This document shows, one piece after another, positions 45,932 to 54,491 of a stretch of 64,000 bases of DNA; position 1 is the first letter of the stretch; every line of letters begins with the position of its first letter. The stretch is taken from the NCBI RefSeq assembly GCF_002009015.1, contig NZ_LZDE01000341.1:1-64000 (forward strand), given 5' to 3'. The stretch is from Microbulbifer mangrovi (GTDB lineage Bacteria > Pseudomonadota > Gammaproteobacteria > Pseudomonadales > Cellvibrionaceae). The notes beneath the pieces are model-generated. The model was given only the letters and a program-made list of their open reading frames with translations. It made no database searches and was not told where the DNA came from. The translations under genes and the position numbers were made by a program.

Positions 45932-46488
45932 TCTTGAGTGCCGGGCAAAATTTTCTTCAGGGTGTTATCCCGCGAAATAAAGTGATGCCGCAATGCGGCA
46001 CCGGCATGCAGCAGGATGAAACCAATCAGGGCATATCCGAGCCACTTGTGCACCTCGATCAATAGCTGATAGCGATACTCATTGTGCGGGATTAAATCGG
46101 GTAACCGAATACCGAAGAAATACACCGGAATACTCGCGGCCGAAGACATCAACCAGCCACTGATCGGCAAAGCAAACATAAACGCGTAAAAGCACAGATG
46201 GACAAAGCGCGCGGCGATCTTTTGCCAATCTGGCAGTTCGCTCACCAACGCAGGTAATGTGTTACCCACACGCCATGCCAGCCGCACCATAGCCAACCCC
46301 AGGGCCAATACGCCGTACTCCTTGTGGTACACGATCAGCGTCAGTTTTGTTTTGTCGAAACCGACATCGGGAAGCCCACTCATATACACACCAAGCACGA
46401 TGAGCGCGATGAGCAATACCGCCATTAGCCAATGGAGCAAAATGGCGACTGCGCCATAATGCCGGTCCGTGTTCGTCAGCCTAGTCAT
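45928..46488 (-). CDS. Cytochrome b561
   Basis: 186 residues from ATG 46488 (MTRLTNTDRHYGAVA), which matches the family start better than GTG at 46512. Four membrane helices carry the di-heme histidines: AILLHWLMAVLL, IVYHKEYGVLALGL, the third helix FVHLCFYAFMFALPISG, and VHKWLGYALIGFILLHAGAALRHH. It moves electrons between quinol and an acceptor in the inner membrane; some members (CybB) act as superoxide:ubiquinone oxidoreductases. Overlaps the convergent lipoprotein gene by 4 bases. Confidence 0.92.
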   Translation of the reverse strand: MTRLTNTDRHYGAVAILLHWLMAVLLIALIVLGVYMSGLPDVGFDKTKLTLIVYHKEYGVLALGLAMVRLAWRVGNTLPALVSELPDWQKIAARFVHLCFYAFMFALPISGWLMSSAASIPVYFFGIRLPDLIPHNEYRYQLLIEVHKWLGYALIGFILLHAGAALRHHFISRDNTLKKILPGTQD

Positions 46489-46542
46489 TCGTCGCAACAG
46501 CCAGTCAGACACTATTCACACATAATAGTGTGCCTTGAAAGC

Positions 46543-47373
46543 TTACATCCGCGGCAACCACATACCCATGCTCGCGGCAAAGATACCGGTGGCCATAAAC
46601 ACCGTCAGCGGCACCAGGGTGCTCACGAAGGCAATCTGAGTGCGGTGCCCAGCTTCGCGCTTCTGACAATGGAAATACCACTGCAACATGGCCAGCGGAA
46701 CCAGGTACTGACCAAGGCCGAGTGCATACACGAAAGGTCCGGTGAACGATTCCCAATCGATTCCCCAGCCACCGGTGAGCATCGCCCAACCCATCAGGAC
46801 TACACGAAAGAACCACACCGCGCTGGCAACCATGAACAGGCGTAGGGCCCAGCGCCGGTGCTCTGCAATCCGACCGGCCAAGACGTTGTGCAACGCCATA
46901 AATGCAAACACCAGGATCAATACGCCGTCGATCGAAATGGTGATCTGAGACCACAGGTTACCAACGCTGTGACGCGTCCAGATCATGTACAGCCCGCCCA
47001 CACTGCTAAGTACGGCAGCCAGCAGGTAGCTGCGGCCCAGCCAGCGGTGGAACATGGGAGCGTACCGGCGTACGGCAGGAACCAGCTGCAGCGGGCCGCC
47101 ACCGATCACAATCGCAGCCAGCAGCACATGCGCTACCGCCGCCAGATTGCCCAGGGTATCGCCCTCGCGAAAACCCGCTGGCAGGTGATCAAGACCCTGC
47201 AGCCCATGCAGTCCCGACTGAGCAATCGGCGGGTAGAACACGGCGAGAATGTAGGCAAGGAATATCCCGTGGCCGATCGCCGCAATACTGAACCAGGTTG
47301 TTACGGACAGATTGACAGCCCGCCTTGTATCGAATGGACGAATTTGTGTTGAGCTGAGTACAGCGTCGTTCAT
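46543..47373 (-). CDS. DUF2306 membrane protein
   Basis: 276 residues from ATG 47373, with GGAG 8 bases upstream; a longer frame to 47508 runs into the promoter region. Seven or so membrane helices are visible, with a conserved core FHRWLGRSYLLAAVLSSVGGLYM and EHRRWALRLFMVASAVWFFRV. The paired histidines on helices suggest heme or metal binding as in related DUF2306/cytochrome-like proteins, but no function is established. It diverges from the sensor kinase gene with about 175 bases between, so it is a candidate target of that two-component system. Confidence 0.82.
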   Translation of the reverse strand: MNDAVLSSTQIRPFDTRRAVNLSVTTWFSIAAIGHGIFLAYILAVFYPPIAQSGLHGLQGLDHLPAGFREGDTLGNLAAVAHVLLAAIVIGGGPLQLVPAVRRYAPMFHRWLGRSYLLAAVLSSVGGLYMIWTRHSVGNLWSQITISIDGVLILVFAFMALHNVLAGRIAEHRRWALRLFMVASAVWFFRVVLMGWAMLTGGWGIDWESFTGPFVYALGLGQYLVPLAMLQWYFHCQKREAGHRTQIAFVSTLVPLTVFMATGIFAASMGMWLPRM

Positions 47374-47548
47374 GTTGTTTCTCCAGGCATTGGCTAAATG
47401 TGCCTGGCGAGAATGGTCCGTGTTTTCGGGCATCAGAACATCGGCCGCAGGCCGGATTCTCACCTCCCCCAAAAGGTGGAGACGGCACTGCGATCGCCTC
47501 CGCCGCAAGTCTCATGACAGCTGGCCACACCTGGTTTAGCATTCGGAA

Positions 47549-48808
47549 ATGAAATTGCCGTCCTACAAAATGCAGGTTCCGAACTCGCTCAACGCCAGTA
47601 CCGAGTTGCCCAGGCTTCCGGTCTGGCAGCCACTGCGCGGGCCATTCGAGCGCTGGCCCCAGCTGACCGATCTACTCATCGCCCTGCTCGCCTTTTTGCT
47701 GACGCTGCTGATGTGGTCTCGCCAGAATGCAAACGACGTACTGGCGTTGCACAGCCTGGGGGATGTCGGCGCCTTTCAATGCGCCTTCGTGGGCTGCTTC
47801 GCCCTGTTGTGGCGTCGCACCCACCCCTCTCAGGTACACGCCGTTGTGCTTGGCGCCACGCTGATACTGGAGCTGGGCTTGCCGGCAGAAGGTATCGTGG
47901 CCCTGGCGTTTTCGCTCTACAGCCTTGGCCGCTATGAAGCCAACGCCAGAATCAGTTTGATCGCGGTGCTGGCAACGCTGGCGTTTGTGGTGCTGGACGA
48001 GCGGTTACTGGTTCAGCTCACCGCCGGTGGTACGGTGGCTGTCGTACTCGCTTGGGCCCTGTGGCACACAGGCCGCAGGCTGCGCTTTCGCGGCGAACAC
48101 CTTCGCTTGCTGCAAGAACGCGCCGAGTATCTGGAACGCGAGCGCACCGCGGAATCCGAGCGCGCTGTAGCCGCCGAGCGCACCCGGATCGCACGCGAGA
48201 TGCATGACGTGGTGGCGCATCAGGTTAGCCTGATGACAGTCCAGGCCGGCGCTGCCAGGACCATCTGTCGCAACAATCCAGAGGCGGCCAGTGAAGCCAT
48301 GGCGGCGGTGGAGGCTGCTGGTCGACACGCCCTGTCGGAAATGCGCCATTTACTGGGCGTGCTGCGCCCTGCCGATAGAGAAACGTCGCTCGCACCGCAA
48401 CCAGATCTGGGAGACCTCCCTGCCCTGGTCGAAAAAGTCCGGCAAGTCGTGGCCAGGGTGGAGTTTGAAACCCGCGGTCAGGTCGAAGAGGTGCCCGCCA
48501 GAGTCGGCCTCGCCGCCTATCGCATCATCCAGGAATCATTGACCAACATCATCAAGCATGTCGGCGCCAAAGCCAGTGTGCAGGTGGGCGTGTGCGTTGC
48601 CTCTGATCATGTTGCGATCCGCGTGCAGGATGACGGGCACGGCGCCGACGAGCCGTCCATTGACGAACAACAAAGTGCCGGGCATGGCATCGCGGGTATG
48701 CGCGAACGGGCGGAACTGCTCGGCGGCCACCTGCGCGCCAGGGTAATCGAAGGCGGTGGCTTTGAAGTAACTGCACAACTGCCGACTACGGAAGGAAGAA
48801 CCAGATGA
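47549..48808 (+). CDS. NarL-type sensor histidine kinase
   Basis: 419 residues. The N-terminal ~130 residues hold about five membrane helices (LLIALLAFLLTLLMW, CAFVGCFALLWRR ...) with little periplasmic sequence. The HisKA_3 dimerisation helix has the phosphoacceptor His219 in REMHDVVAHQVS, and the ATPase domain shows AYRIIQESLTNIIKHV, DDGHGADEP and GHGIAGMRERAELLGG. It pairs with the LuxR-type regulator that overlaps its 3' end (ATGA). This architecture is common in actinobacterial DesK-like systems and in membrane-stress sensing in proteobacteria. The signal is unknown; a membrane-embedded signal is likely given the lack of a periplasmic domain. Confidence 0.92.
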   Translation: MKLPSYKMQVPNSLNASTELPRLPVWQPLRGPFERWPQLTDLLIALLAFLLTLLMWSRQNANDVLALHSLGDVGAFQCAFVGCFALLWRRTHPSQVHAVVLGATLILELGLPAEGIVALAFSLYSLGRYEANARISLIAVLATLAFVVLDERLLVQLTAGGTVAVVLAWALWHTGRRLRFRGEHLRLLQERAEYLERERTAESERAVAAERTRIAREMHDVVAHQVSLMTVQAGAARTICRNNPEAASEAMAAVEAAGRHALSEMRHLLGVLRPADRETSLAPQPDLGDLPALVEKVRQVVARVEFETRGQVEEVPARVGLAAYRIIQESLTNIIKHVGAKASVQVGVCVASDHVAIRVQDDGHGADEPSIDEQQSAGHGIAGMRERAELLGGHLRARVIEGGGFEVTAQLPTTEGRTR

Positions 48809-49497
48809 TACGAGTCATGGTGGTGGATGATCAGGCACTGGTAAGGCGTGGTTTTGCCCTGGTGCTGGATAACGAACCCGATATTCAGGTGGTGGCCGAG
48901 GCAGGCACCGGCCTTACGGCAATCGCGGCCGCACGCGAGCACCAGCCGGACATCATCCTGATGGACATCCGCATGCCGGAAATGGACGGGCTGGAAGCCA
49001 CCGCGCGCATTTTGCAAACAGAGAAAAAAGCCGAGGCTGGTGACACTCCCTGCCGGGTCATCATCCTCACCACCTTCGATCCCGACGAATACGTATTCCG
49101 CGCCCTGCGGGCGGGAGCCAGCGGCTTTGTGCTGAAGGATATTCCACCGGAGGCGCTGGTGGAGGCAGTGCGTACTGTTGCGGATGGTGGTGCCATGCTC
49201 GCACCGGGTATTACCCAACGTCTGATCAGCCAGTTCGCACAGAAGTTAGGGACAGGACGCAATCTGGCCGAACGATTGGAGCGTTTAACCGCGCGCGAGC
49301 GCGAGGTGCTCGCCGCGATTGCTGATGGCAAGAGCAATGCCGAAATTGCCGAGGCCCTGTTTATTGGGCCGGCCACCGTCAAAACCCACGTATCCAGCGT
49401 GCTGTCCAAACTGGGATTGCGCGATCGGGCGCAGGCAGTTGTGTTCGCCTACGAATGTGGGCTGGCCAACGCCGGAGGGCGCGATGTCGGCTTCTAG
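48805..49497 (+). CDS. LuxR-type response regulator
   Basis: 230 residues. The receiver domain has VVDDQALVRRG and the phosphoacceptor aspartate in DIILMDIRMPEMDG, then the switch region VIILTTFDPDEYV. The C-terminal HTH (LTAREREVLAAIADGKSNAE, TVKTHVSSVLSKLGL) binds DNA. Its start overlaps the kinase stop by 4 bases. Likely targets are its own operon and the divergent DUF2306 gene. Confidence 0.93.
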   Translation: MIRVMVVDDQALVRRGFALVLDNEPDIQVVAEAGTGLTAIAAAREHQPDIILMDIRMPEMDGLEATARILQTEKKAEAGDTPCRVIILTTFDPDEYVFRALRAGASGFVLKDIPPEALVEAVRTVADGGAMLAPGITQRLISQFAQKLGTGRNLAERLERLTAREREVLAAIADGKSNAEIAEALFIGPATVKTHVSSVLSKLGLRDRAQAVVFAYECGLANAGGRDVGF

Positions 49498-49912
49498 CGC
49501 AATACAAAGTGTGCAGCACAATAGTCTGTACAGACTCGCCGCTGTTGGCGCCCTACTCCTGAGTATTTTCCTTGCCCTGGGCGCTTACGGCCATTTTGTC
49601 GCCGTCTGGTTGCAATTAGCGGGTGAAGATACTGCGTTATTGCGCCGCCTACTGCTGATGCTGCCCGGTGTGACCCTCGCCGGCACCGCCACGTTGAATA
49701 TCCTCTTCAGCAAACCGCTCTGGCAAGCACGTGACTACGCACTGACCGCCACCCTGACAGGCAATCTCGCGGCCATGCTTTATTTGATCTACCTAATGAT
49801 ACAAGGTGTGCCCGACCACCCCATCGGTGTCTTCCTTGCATTGGAGATGTCGTTAGTCATCCTGCTGCTGGGTATACGGGCCGGGCTGGTATGGCCGGTA
49901 GAGGCCAACTGA
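49484..49912 (+). CDS. Small four-helix membrane protein
   Basis: 142 residues from ATG 49484, with GGAGGG five bases upstream; the start lies inside the regulator gene (14-base overlap), so it is the third gene of the kinase unit. Four membrane helices (LAAVGALLLSIFLALGAYG; LLLMLPGVTLAGTATLNILF; ALTATLTGNLAAMLYLIYLM; GVFLALEMSLVILLLGI). I do not recognise the family. Coupling to the two-component genes suggests an accessory or output role. Confidence 0.72.
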   Translation: MSASSAIQSVQHNSLYRLAAVGALLLSIFLALGAYGHFVAVWLQLAGEDTALLRRLLLMLPGVTLAGTATLNILFSKPLWQARDYALTATLTGNLAAMLYLIYLMIQGVPDHPIGVFLALEMSLVILLLGIRAGLVWPVEAN

Positions 49913-50019
49913 TCCCCAAGTTCCATGCCAGTAGGCCTCCTGCTGTCCGCGACATCGCATCGACCTACTTTCCGAGTTGCAAGCCTGCCCGGACATTCTG
50001 AGTGTACACTGCTGACTCG

Positions 50020-51045
50020 TTAACTACCTTTCTGCACCTCAACCACATCGGGCAGAGAATAGGCCCCATCAAGCACCGACTTCCCCGGGCGATATATACG
50101 AAACAGAAAATTCCAGCCATCACTGGTATCGACACGGTTGGCGAAATCTCCACAGGCCTCTTCAGAGCCGAAATATGCTGTGAAAGAGCCATCGTCATTC
50201 AACTTGGTATTAGCTTCATTTAAAACGTTGTTTTCGCTTTTCATGAATCCGTCTTTACCGTAAACGGTAATAGACCAAAAGCCGTCGTTATCGGGCACTT
50301 GATAGTTAGCGGAATAACACTTATCGGCACTTGCAGTTGCTGGCTGATAATTCAAATATATCGCTTCGGATTCCGGGAGAAGACCCCAGGCTGCTGCAGC
50401 AGCGAAGTGCCGGGTTTTCTCATTCACGTCTCCGCGCTTGCCCATCATTCCGGCCCAGCTATCGAACTTCTTACTACCGGCTTCATATTCGCTGCGCAAA
50501 GCGTCGAGCGAATTCCGATCCCATTGAAACCCGGGAAACTCACCACCGGTTTTAGAGGTCACCTTGAACTGGTCTTGCAGACTATTGACCAAGGCAACGT
50601 CTAGCTCACTTGTGGGATCTTTTAACTGAATACGGATAATGACGTACAAAAAGCGGGTATCGCCCTTCACCGTATGCGTGCCGGGATCGTGGATGATATC
50701 TACCACGTAGTGATCATTGTCGATGATATATACGGAAGCATAACGATCATCCGGCAGTTCCGGGAAGTTGATGGTGATTCCATCCTTGGCATCGAACACA
50801 CCACCAGAATAGAGCACATCCCGGTTCATACGGATAACTGTCTGGTTATCGAGCGGTGTCGGCTTACGGAAATGAAAAAACTTGTTGGTCCCGCCGGCAT
50901 TCTCAATCATCGCGGCATACATATTGTCGGTTTCCGCGCGGATGAAGGTATCAGCTGTTACTCTTTTTGCATCTTCCGACTGCACCTGAACAGCAGCTAA
51001 AGCAAACAACATCAAGCCGGCAAATGTCAGTATTCTCACACGCAT
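50020..51045 (-). CDS. DUF1254/DUF1214 exported protein
   Basis: 341 residues from ATG 51045 (MRVRILTFAGLMLFALAAVQ), with AGGGA 9 bases upstream. After a signal peptide, the N-terminal DUF1254 part has IRMNRDVLYSGGVFDAKDG and the C-terminal DUF1214 part has DGFWSITVYGKDGFM and WNFLFRIYRPGKSVLDG. The pair forms a beta-rich periplasmic fold found in many marine and soil bacteria. No enzymatic role is established and no catalytic residues are evident. It stands alone on the minus strand. Confidence 0.88.
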   Translation of the reverse strand: MRVRILTFAGLMLFALAAVQVQSEDAKRVTADTFIRAETDNMYAAMIENAGGTNKFFHFRKPTPLDNQTVIRMNRDVLYSGGVFDAKDGITINFPELPDDRYASVYIIDNDHYVVDIIHDPGTHTVKGDTRFLYVIIRIQLKDPTSELDVALVNSLQDQFKVTSKTGGEFPGFQWDRNSLDALRSEYEAGSKKFDSWAGMMGKRGDVNEKTRHFAAAAAWGLLPESEAIYLNYQPATASADKCYSANYQVPDNDGFWSITVYGKDGFMKSENNVLNEANTKLNDDGSFTAYFGSEEACGDFANRVDTSDGWNFLFRIYRPGKSVLDGAYSLPDVVEVQKGS

Positions 51046-51194
51046 CAAACGTTCCCTTATAAGTACGGCACACCAGCTAACAGTCTAGTGATGTACGGAT
51101 GCGTTCGATGACAGCTGCTTATAACTATTCGCTCGGAAACACCGCACCCCTAAAAAAGGATAGTTATGGCCAAATGGCTAGCTGACGCCAGCCG

Positions 51195-52130
51195 CTACCC
51201 AGCGGCTGATTGAGCGGCCATCGCGTAATCGATGGCCGCACAAACTGCAACCGCTTGCGCGGTGTTGCACTGTTCCGGCGTGGCACGGGGGCTGTCAGGG
51301 TAGACTTCGGTGGTGGTTTTGTACGTAGCGCTGGTAATGCTGGCGCACAGGCCCAACTTTTTAAGCGGATACTCGATAACCCCCCGGGCGACTACCGGTG
51401 AGCCGATGATTTCGTTGTTGTCATCGGCCGGGGCGATATGGGTAACCTTCTCTACCGCGGCGATCACCGCCTGCTGAAATTCGGGCTGCGGGTTCTCGCT
51501 GTCGTCCACCAGGTAGAAGCCATCGGGAATGCCACCCGGGGCAAACGGCTTACCATCGCGGGCGGCCAGTGCGGGGCGGAATTCGGTTTCGTCGGTATCG
51601 GTGGTCTCGTGCAGGTCGATATGCATCACTACCTGATCGCGTACGGGTGCCACCAGTCTCATCAGCGCCGCGGACTCTTCCGCCGGGCTGTTGTCGTAGA
51701 AGGAGCGGTTCGGGTCGATGGCGTTCGGGTTCCAGCGGTGGATGCGCTCGTAACCCCAGGGACTTACGCAGGGTGCCACCAACAAGTTGACGCGACCGGC
51801 GTACTCCGCAGCATGCTGATCCACAAACTGCAGCGCACCGTGTACGCCGCTGGTCTCGTAGCCATGTACCCCGCCCGTCACCAGCACCACCGGCAGATCG
51901 TCATTCCAGTCACGGCTACGGATCGCCAGCAGCGGAAAGTGCTCATTGCCGTATTCCAGACGGCCATACTCCTCAACGTCAAAGCGATCACGCAAGCGCT
52001 CGATCTTATTTACCACTTCAGATTCGTAGCTGCGATGACGGGTCTGTCGCGACAGCCATTCGGCGCGTTCCGCGCCGCCCCAGGGCGTGCCGGGGGTACC
52101 GATTGGATAGAAGTCGAGGGAAGTCGTCAT
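51195..52130 (-). CDS. M14 family zinc carboxypeptidase-like protein
   Basis: 311 residues, cytoplasmic (no signal). The zinc ligands HxxE are seen in TGGVHGYETSG (about residue 88) and the distal histidine in HIDLHETT (about residue 170). It resembles the M14 group that trims amino acids or acyl groups from small substrates (aspartoacylase-like/DUF2817 types). GGAG precedes the ATG. Just upstream lies a fossil of the polB 3' end, so this gene was probably once directly downstream of polB. Confidence 0.85.
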   Translation of the reverse strand: MTTSLDFYPIGTPGTPWGGAERAEWLSRQTRHRSYESEVVNKIERLRDRFDVEEYGRLEYGNEHFPLLAIRSRDWNDDLPVVLVTGGVHGYETSGVHGALQFVDQHAAEYAGRVNLLVAPCVSPWGYERIHRWNPNAIDPNRSFYDNSPAEESAALMRLVAPVRDQVVMHIDLHETTDTDETEFRPALAARDGKPFAPGGIPDGFYLVDDSENPQPEFQQAVIAAVEKVTHIAPADDNNEIIGSPVVARGVIEYPLKKLGLCASITSATYKTTTEVYPDSPRATPEQCNTAQAVAVCAAIDYAMAAQSAAG

Positions 52131-52166
52131 AGCGCTTGTTCTCCGATGATGAGCGGGGGAGGCATT

Positions 52167-52250
52167 CTACACCGCGAACAGGCCCAGCTGGCCATCCACC
52201 AGCGCGTCAAAATCCAAGTCTATGAAAGGCAATATGGTCACGGCCGCTGG
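52167..52250 (-). pseudogene. Remnant of a second polB 3' end
   Basis: On the minus strand this stretch reads TILPFIDLDFDALVDGQLGL then FAV and TAG (52167-52169). It matches the C-terminus of the intact polB at 54492 (AILPFIDLDFDSLVDGQLGL then FGAID). There is no polymerase sequence upstream of it: the frame runs into the 3' end of the membrane-protein gene at 52269. It is therefore a cut-off, diverged copy. Confidence 0.88.
52175..52250. repeat. Direct repeat, left copy (polB 3' end)
   Basis: 76 bases that align without gaps to 54506-54581, with about 12 mismatches (roughly 84% identity by hand alignment). Blocks such as GTCAAAATCCA and ATGAAAGGCAATATGG are identical. Same orientation in both copies; together they bracket the SelenBP/membrane-protein pair. 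Confidence 0.88.
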
Positions 52251-52268
52251 GTCGGCCGCTCGCCCAGA

Positions 52269-52958
52269 TCAATGCGCGAGTGCGATATACAGAGCAATCG
52301 CTCCTACCACTAGCAGCGCGATGGCCCAGATCAAATCGAAGTTGATCCACTGTTGCCGCAGCACCGCGAGCCCCAGTTTGCGGTAGACGATCCAGGCAAC
52401 GGCGCCCATGACCAGTAGCATCGCCAGTGAGTGTAATACGACCGCCAGCACAAGGTTACCGCTGCCGGACACAGCCATGTGATGGCCTGAATGGGCACCG
52501 CCGTGAGCGTCGGCCAGGCCCAGCAGCGCCGGCACCAGCATCAGGCCGGCACCGTGCGCGCTGGCCATCAGAAAAGACCAGAAAAACAGGTCGCGATTGC
52601 CGACTTTCATGCCCACCCAGCGCGGATGCCGGTAGTAATTGGCGAGTTTGTAAAAACCGAACGTCAGTAGCAGCACCGCGGTCAGCCAGCGCAGTGCGGA
52701 AAGCGAGATCCATTGCAGCCCGGCAAACACCAGCACAACCACGGCGGCGATTGCCGCGGCGTGGCCCACAGCAATCGGCAGCAATGAAACCCAGATGACC
52801 TTTTCGCTATGCTGCTGCAGCCCCCGCGACAGCGCAAACAGCCAACCCATACCAGGGTTCAGCCCGTGAAAGGCGCCCAGCGCGATAACGGCCAGCCAAG
52901 GTGCAACTGCCTCAGGAAGGGTAACAGTAGGAATCTGTAGAAGCGTCACCACCCTCAA
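52269..52958 (-). CDS. Membrane protein linked to SelenBP, possible metal-handling permease
   Basis: 229 residues if the TTG at 52958 is used; GTG codons at 52952 and 52949 are alternatives, and AGGTGAGG lies just upstream. Six or so membrane helices are visible. Helix motifs include GAFHGLNPGMGWLFA near the start, SFLMASAHGAGLMLVPALLG in the middle and a His-rich loop ADAHGGAHSGHH. Glycine-histidine helices of this sort occur in HupE/UreJ, NicO and similar metal carriers. It overlaps the SelenBP gene by 47 bases. Because SelenBP methanethiol oxidases are metal-dependent, a copper or other metal supply role is plausible, but it is an inference from motif style and coupling. Confidence 0.7.
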   Translation of the reverse strand: MRVVTLLQIPTVTLPEAVAPWLAVIALGAFHGLNPGMGWLFALSRGLQQHSEKVIWVSLLPIAVGHAAAIAAVVVLVFAGLQWISLSALRWLTAVLLLTFGFYKLANYYRHPRWVGMKVGNRDLFFWSFLMASAHGAGLMLVPALLGLADAHGGAHSGHHMAVSGSGNLVLAVVLHSLAMLLVMGAVAWIVYRKLGLAVLRQQWINFDLIWAIALLVVGAIALYIALAH

Positions 52959-54306
52959 GCCTCACCTGGTGCACGCGGGTAGTGCCGAAATCGATAAAGA
53001 AATCCGGGTCCAGACGCATACCGCCATCGGGATCCGTGTTCACTTTCACCATCCAGCCAGTCATCCCCTCCGGATAAAACTGGTCGTCCCAGCTGCTGTA
53101 GAGCGAATTGGTGAAATACACCCGGCGCCCGTCGCGGCTGATTTCCACCATTTGCGGTGCACCGAGTAATGGCCAACTTTTTTTCGGGTGTCCCTTTTTC
53201 GCCACGATGCCACCGATCTCTACCTTGCCGGTCAATTTCGGGTTAAACGGATCCGATACATCGTACTGGTGCAGTTCGCCGATCCCCCAGCAGGCCACAT
53301 AGAGAAAGCGATCGTCGAGGGACAGGTCGATATCCGACACCAGTGGCGGCACCGCCTTGAAAGGTTTCAGCGCCGGCGGCAGATCCGCCTCGTCAGCGGG
53401 CACCGGCGGAATGGTGATGACCTTTTTCATCTGCCACTCGTCGTTTTCCCGGTACCAGGTCCACACAGACGCGGACAGGTCCTCGGTACTGACCACAACA
53501 CCGGCAAAACCATAGTGTTTGGTGGGATCGTGGGCCGGGCGCAGCTCCAGCAGCATCTGATGCTCTGCACCGATATCGACGGACTGTTTCAGTTTTCGTT
53601 TACGCAGATCCCAAAAATGAATGCGGTGCCCATACTTGTTCGCCAGCAGGTCTTCCGGAACCAGGCCATTTTCAAATTGTGACGGCTTGGCCCACTCGCT
53701 ACTGATCAGCACATCTTCCGCCAGATGCCACCAGAAATCGTAAGCCAGTTTCTGGTCGCCGCGATCCAGCTCCCAGGGGCCGACCACCTCAAAACTGAAG
53801 TGATCCAAAAGAAAGATACCGCCGGGGCCGTCGTCGCCATTGGCAGACCCCATGGCAGAAACGTAGATGGCGTCGGGGCCACAGTGCACCGTGTGTGGCC
53901 GACTGTAACCGGACTTGGCCATCACCGTTTCCGGTTCCAACGTTTTCACAATCTGCGGCTGGCGCGGATCCGGTTTGGTATCGATGATATAGATCCGAGA
54001 ACTGCGCAGCCCCGGCACCACCAGGTAGCGACGCTCCAGATGGGGATGGGGCGCATAAGGGCACAGTGCTGAACTGCACGCATTCCAGCCAAAGTGATGC
54101 AGTTCATCACCAATATTGGGCAGCTCCAACGTGTGCACAACCTGACTGTAAGTATCAGACCCCGGTTCCAGGTCCACGACGCAGATGGCATCCGGCTTAC
54201 CACCTCCGGTATTCAGTGCGGCGACATAGGCATGACGTTCTGGTGGCGCCTGCATGGCCATTTTTGCCGAAGGGTAAAAAGACGGATCCGGTTTCCACAA
54301 AGCCAT
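52912..54306 (-). CDS. Methanethiol oxidase (SelenBP1 family)
   Basis: 464 residues. The family core is clear: HAYVAALNTGGGKPDAICVV, LHHFGWNACSSAL (the conserved Cys of SELENBP1), SRIYIIDTK, SRPHTVHCGPDAIYVSAMG, WWHLAEDVLISSEWAKPS, LSLDDRFLYVACWGIGELHQ and VRLEGGDASTDSYC. No signal peptide is obvious, although bacterial members can be periplasmic. SelenBP1/MtoX proteins oxidise methanethiol to formaldehyde, sulfide and hydrogen peroxide, a step in dimethyl-sulfide and DMSP turnover, which fits a marine setting. The 3' end overlaps the membrane-protein gene. The SCO1/MauG partners described for Hyphomicrobium mtoX are absent. Confidence 0.92.
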   Translation of the reverse strand: MALWKPDPSFYPSAKMAMQAPPERHAYVAALNTGGGKPDAICVVDLEPGSDTYSQVVHTLELPNIGDELHHFGWNACSSALCPYAPHPHLERRYLVVPGLRSSRIYIIDTKPDPRQPQIVKTLEPETVMAKSGYSRPHTVHCGPDAIYVSAMGSANGDDGPGGIFLLDHFSFEVVGPWELDRGDQKLAYDFWWHLAEDVLISSEWAKPSQFENGLVPEDLLANKYGHRIHFWDLRKRKLKQSVDIGAEHQMLLELRPAHDPTKHYGFAGVVVSTEDLSASVWTWYRENDEWQMKKVITIPPVPADEADLPPALKPFKAVPPLVSDIDLSLDDRFLYVACWGIGELHQYDVSDPFNPKLTGKVEIGGIVAKKGHPKKSWPLLGAPQMVEISRDGRRVYFTNSLYSSWDDQFYPEGMTGWMVKVNTDPDGGMRLDPDFFIDFGTTRVHQVRLEGGDASTDSYCYPS

Positions 54307-54491
54307 TGCTTCACTCCCGTTTTTAGCTCGCCGCTAACTGTCGAATCGCTGGCAGTATAGTGAGCAATCGTTCGGGGATAACTTAACTCCGGCTTAAGAA
54401 AACCAGACATGCGCCGAAATTCGCCTTCAGAAAAATGATACGACGAACAGCGCTCTCTGGCGGAATTCTGTGGCGGCTTAGATACCGATAT

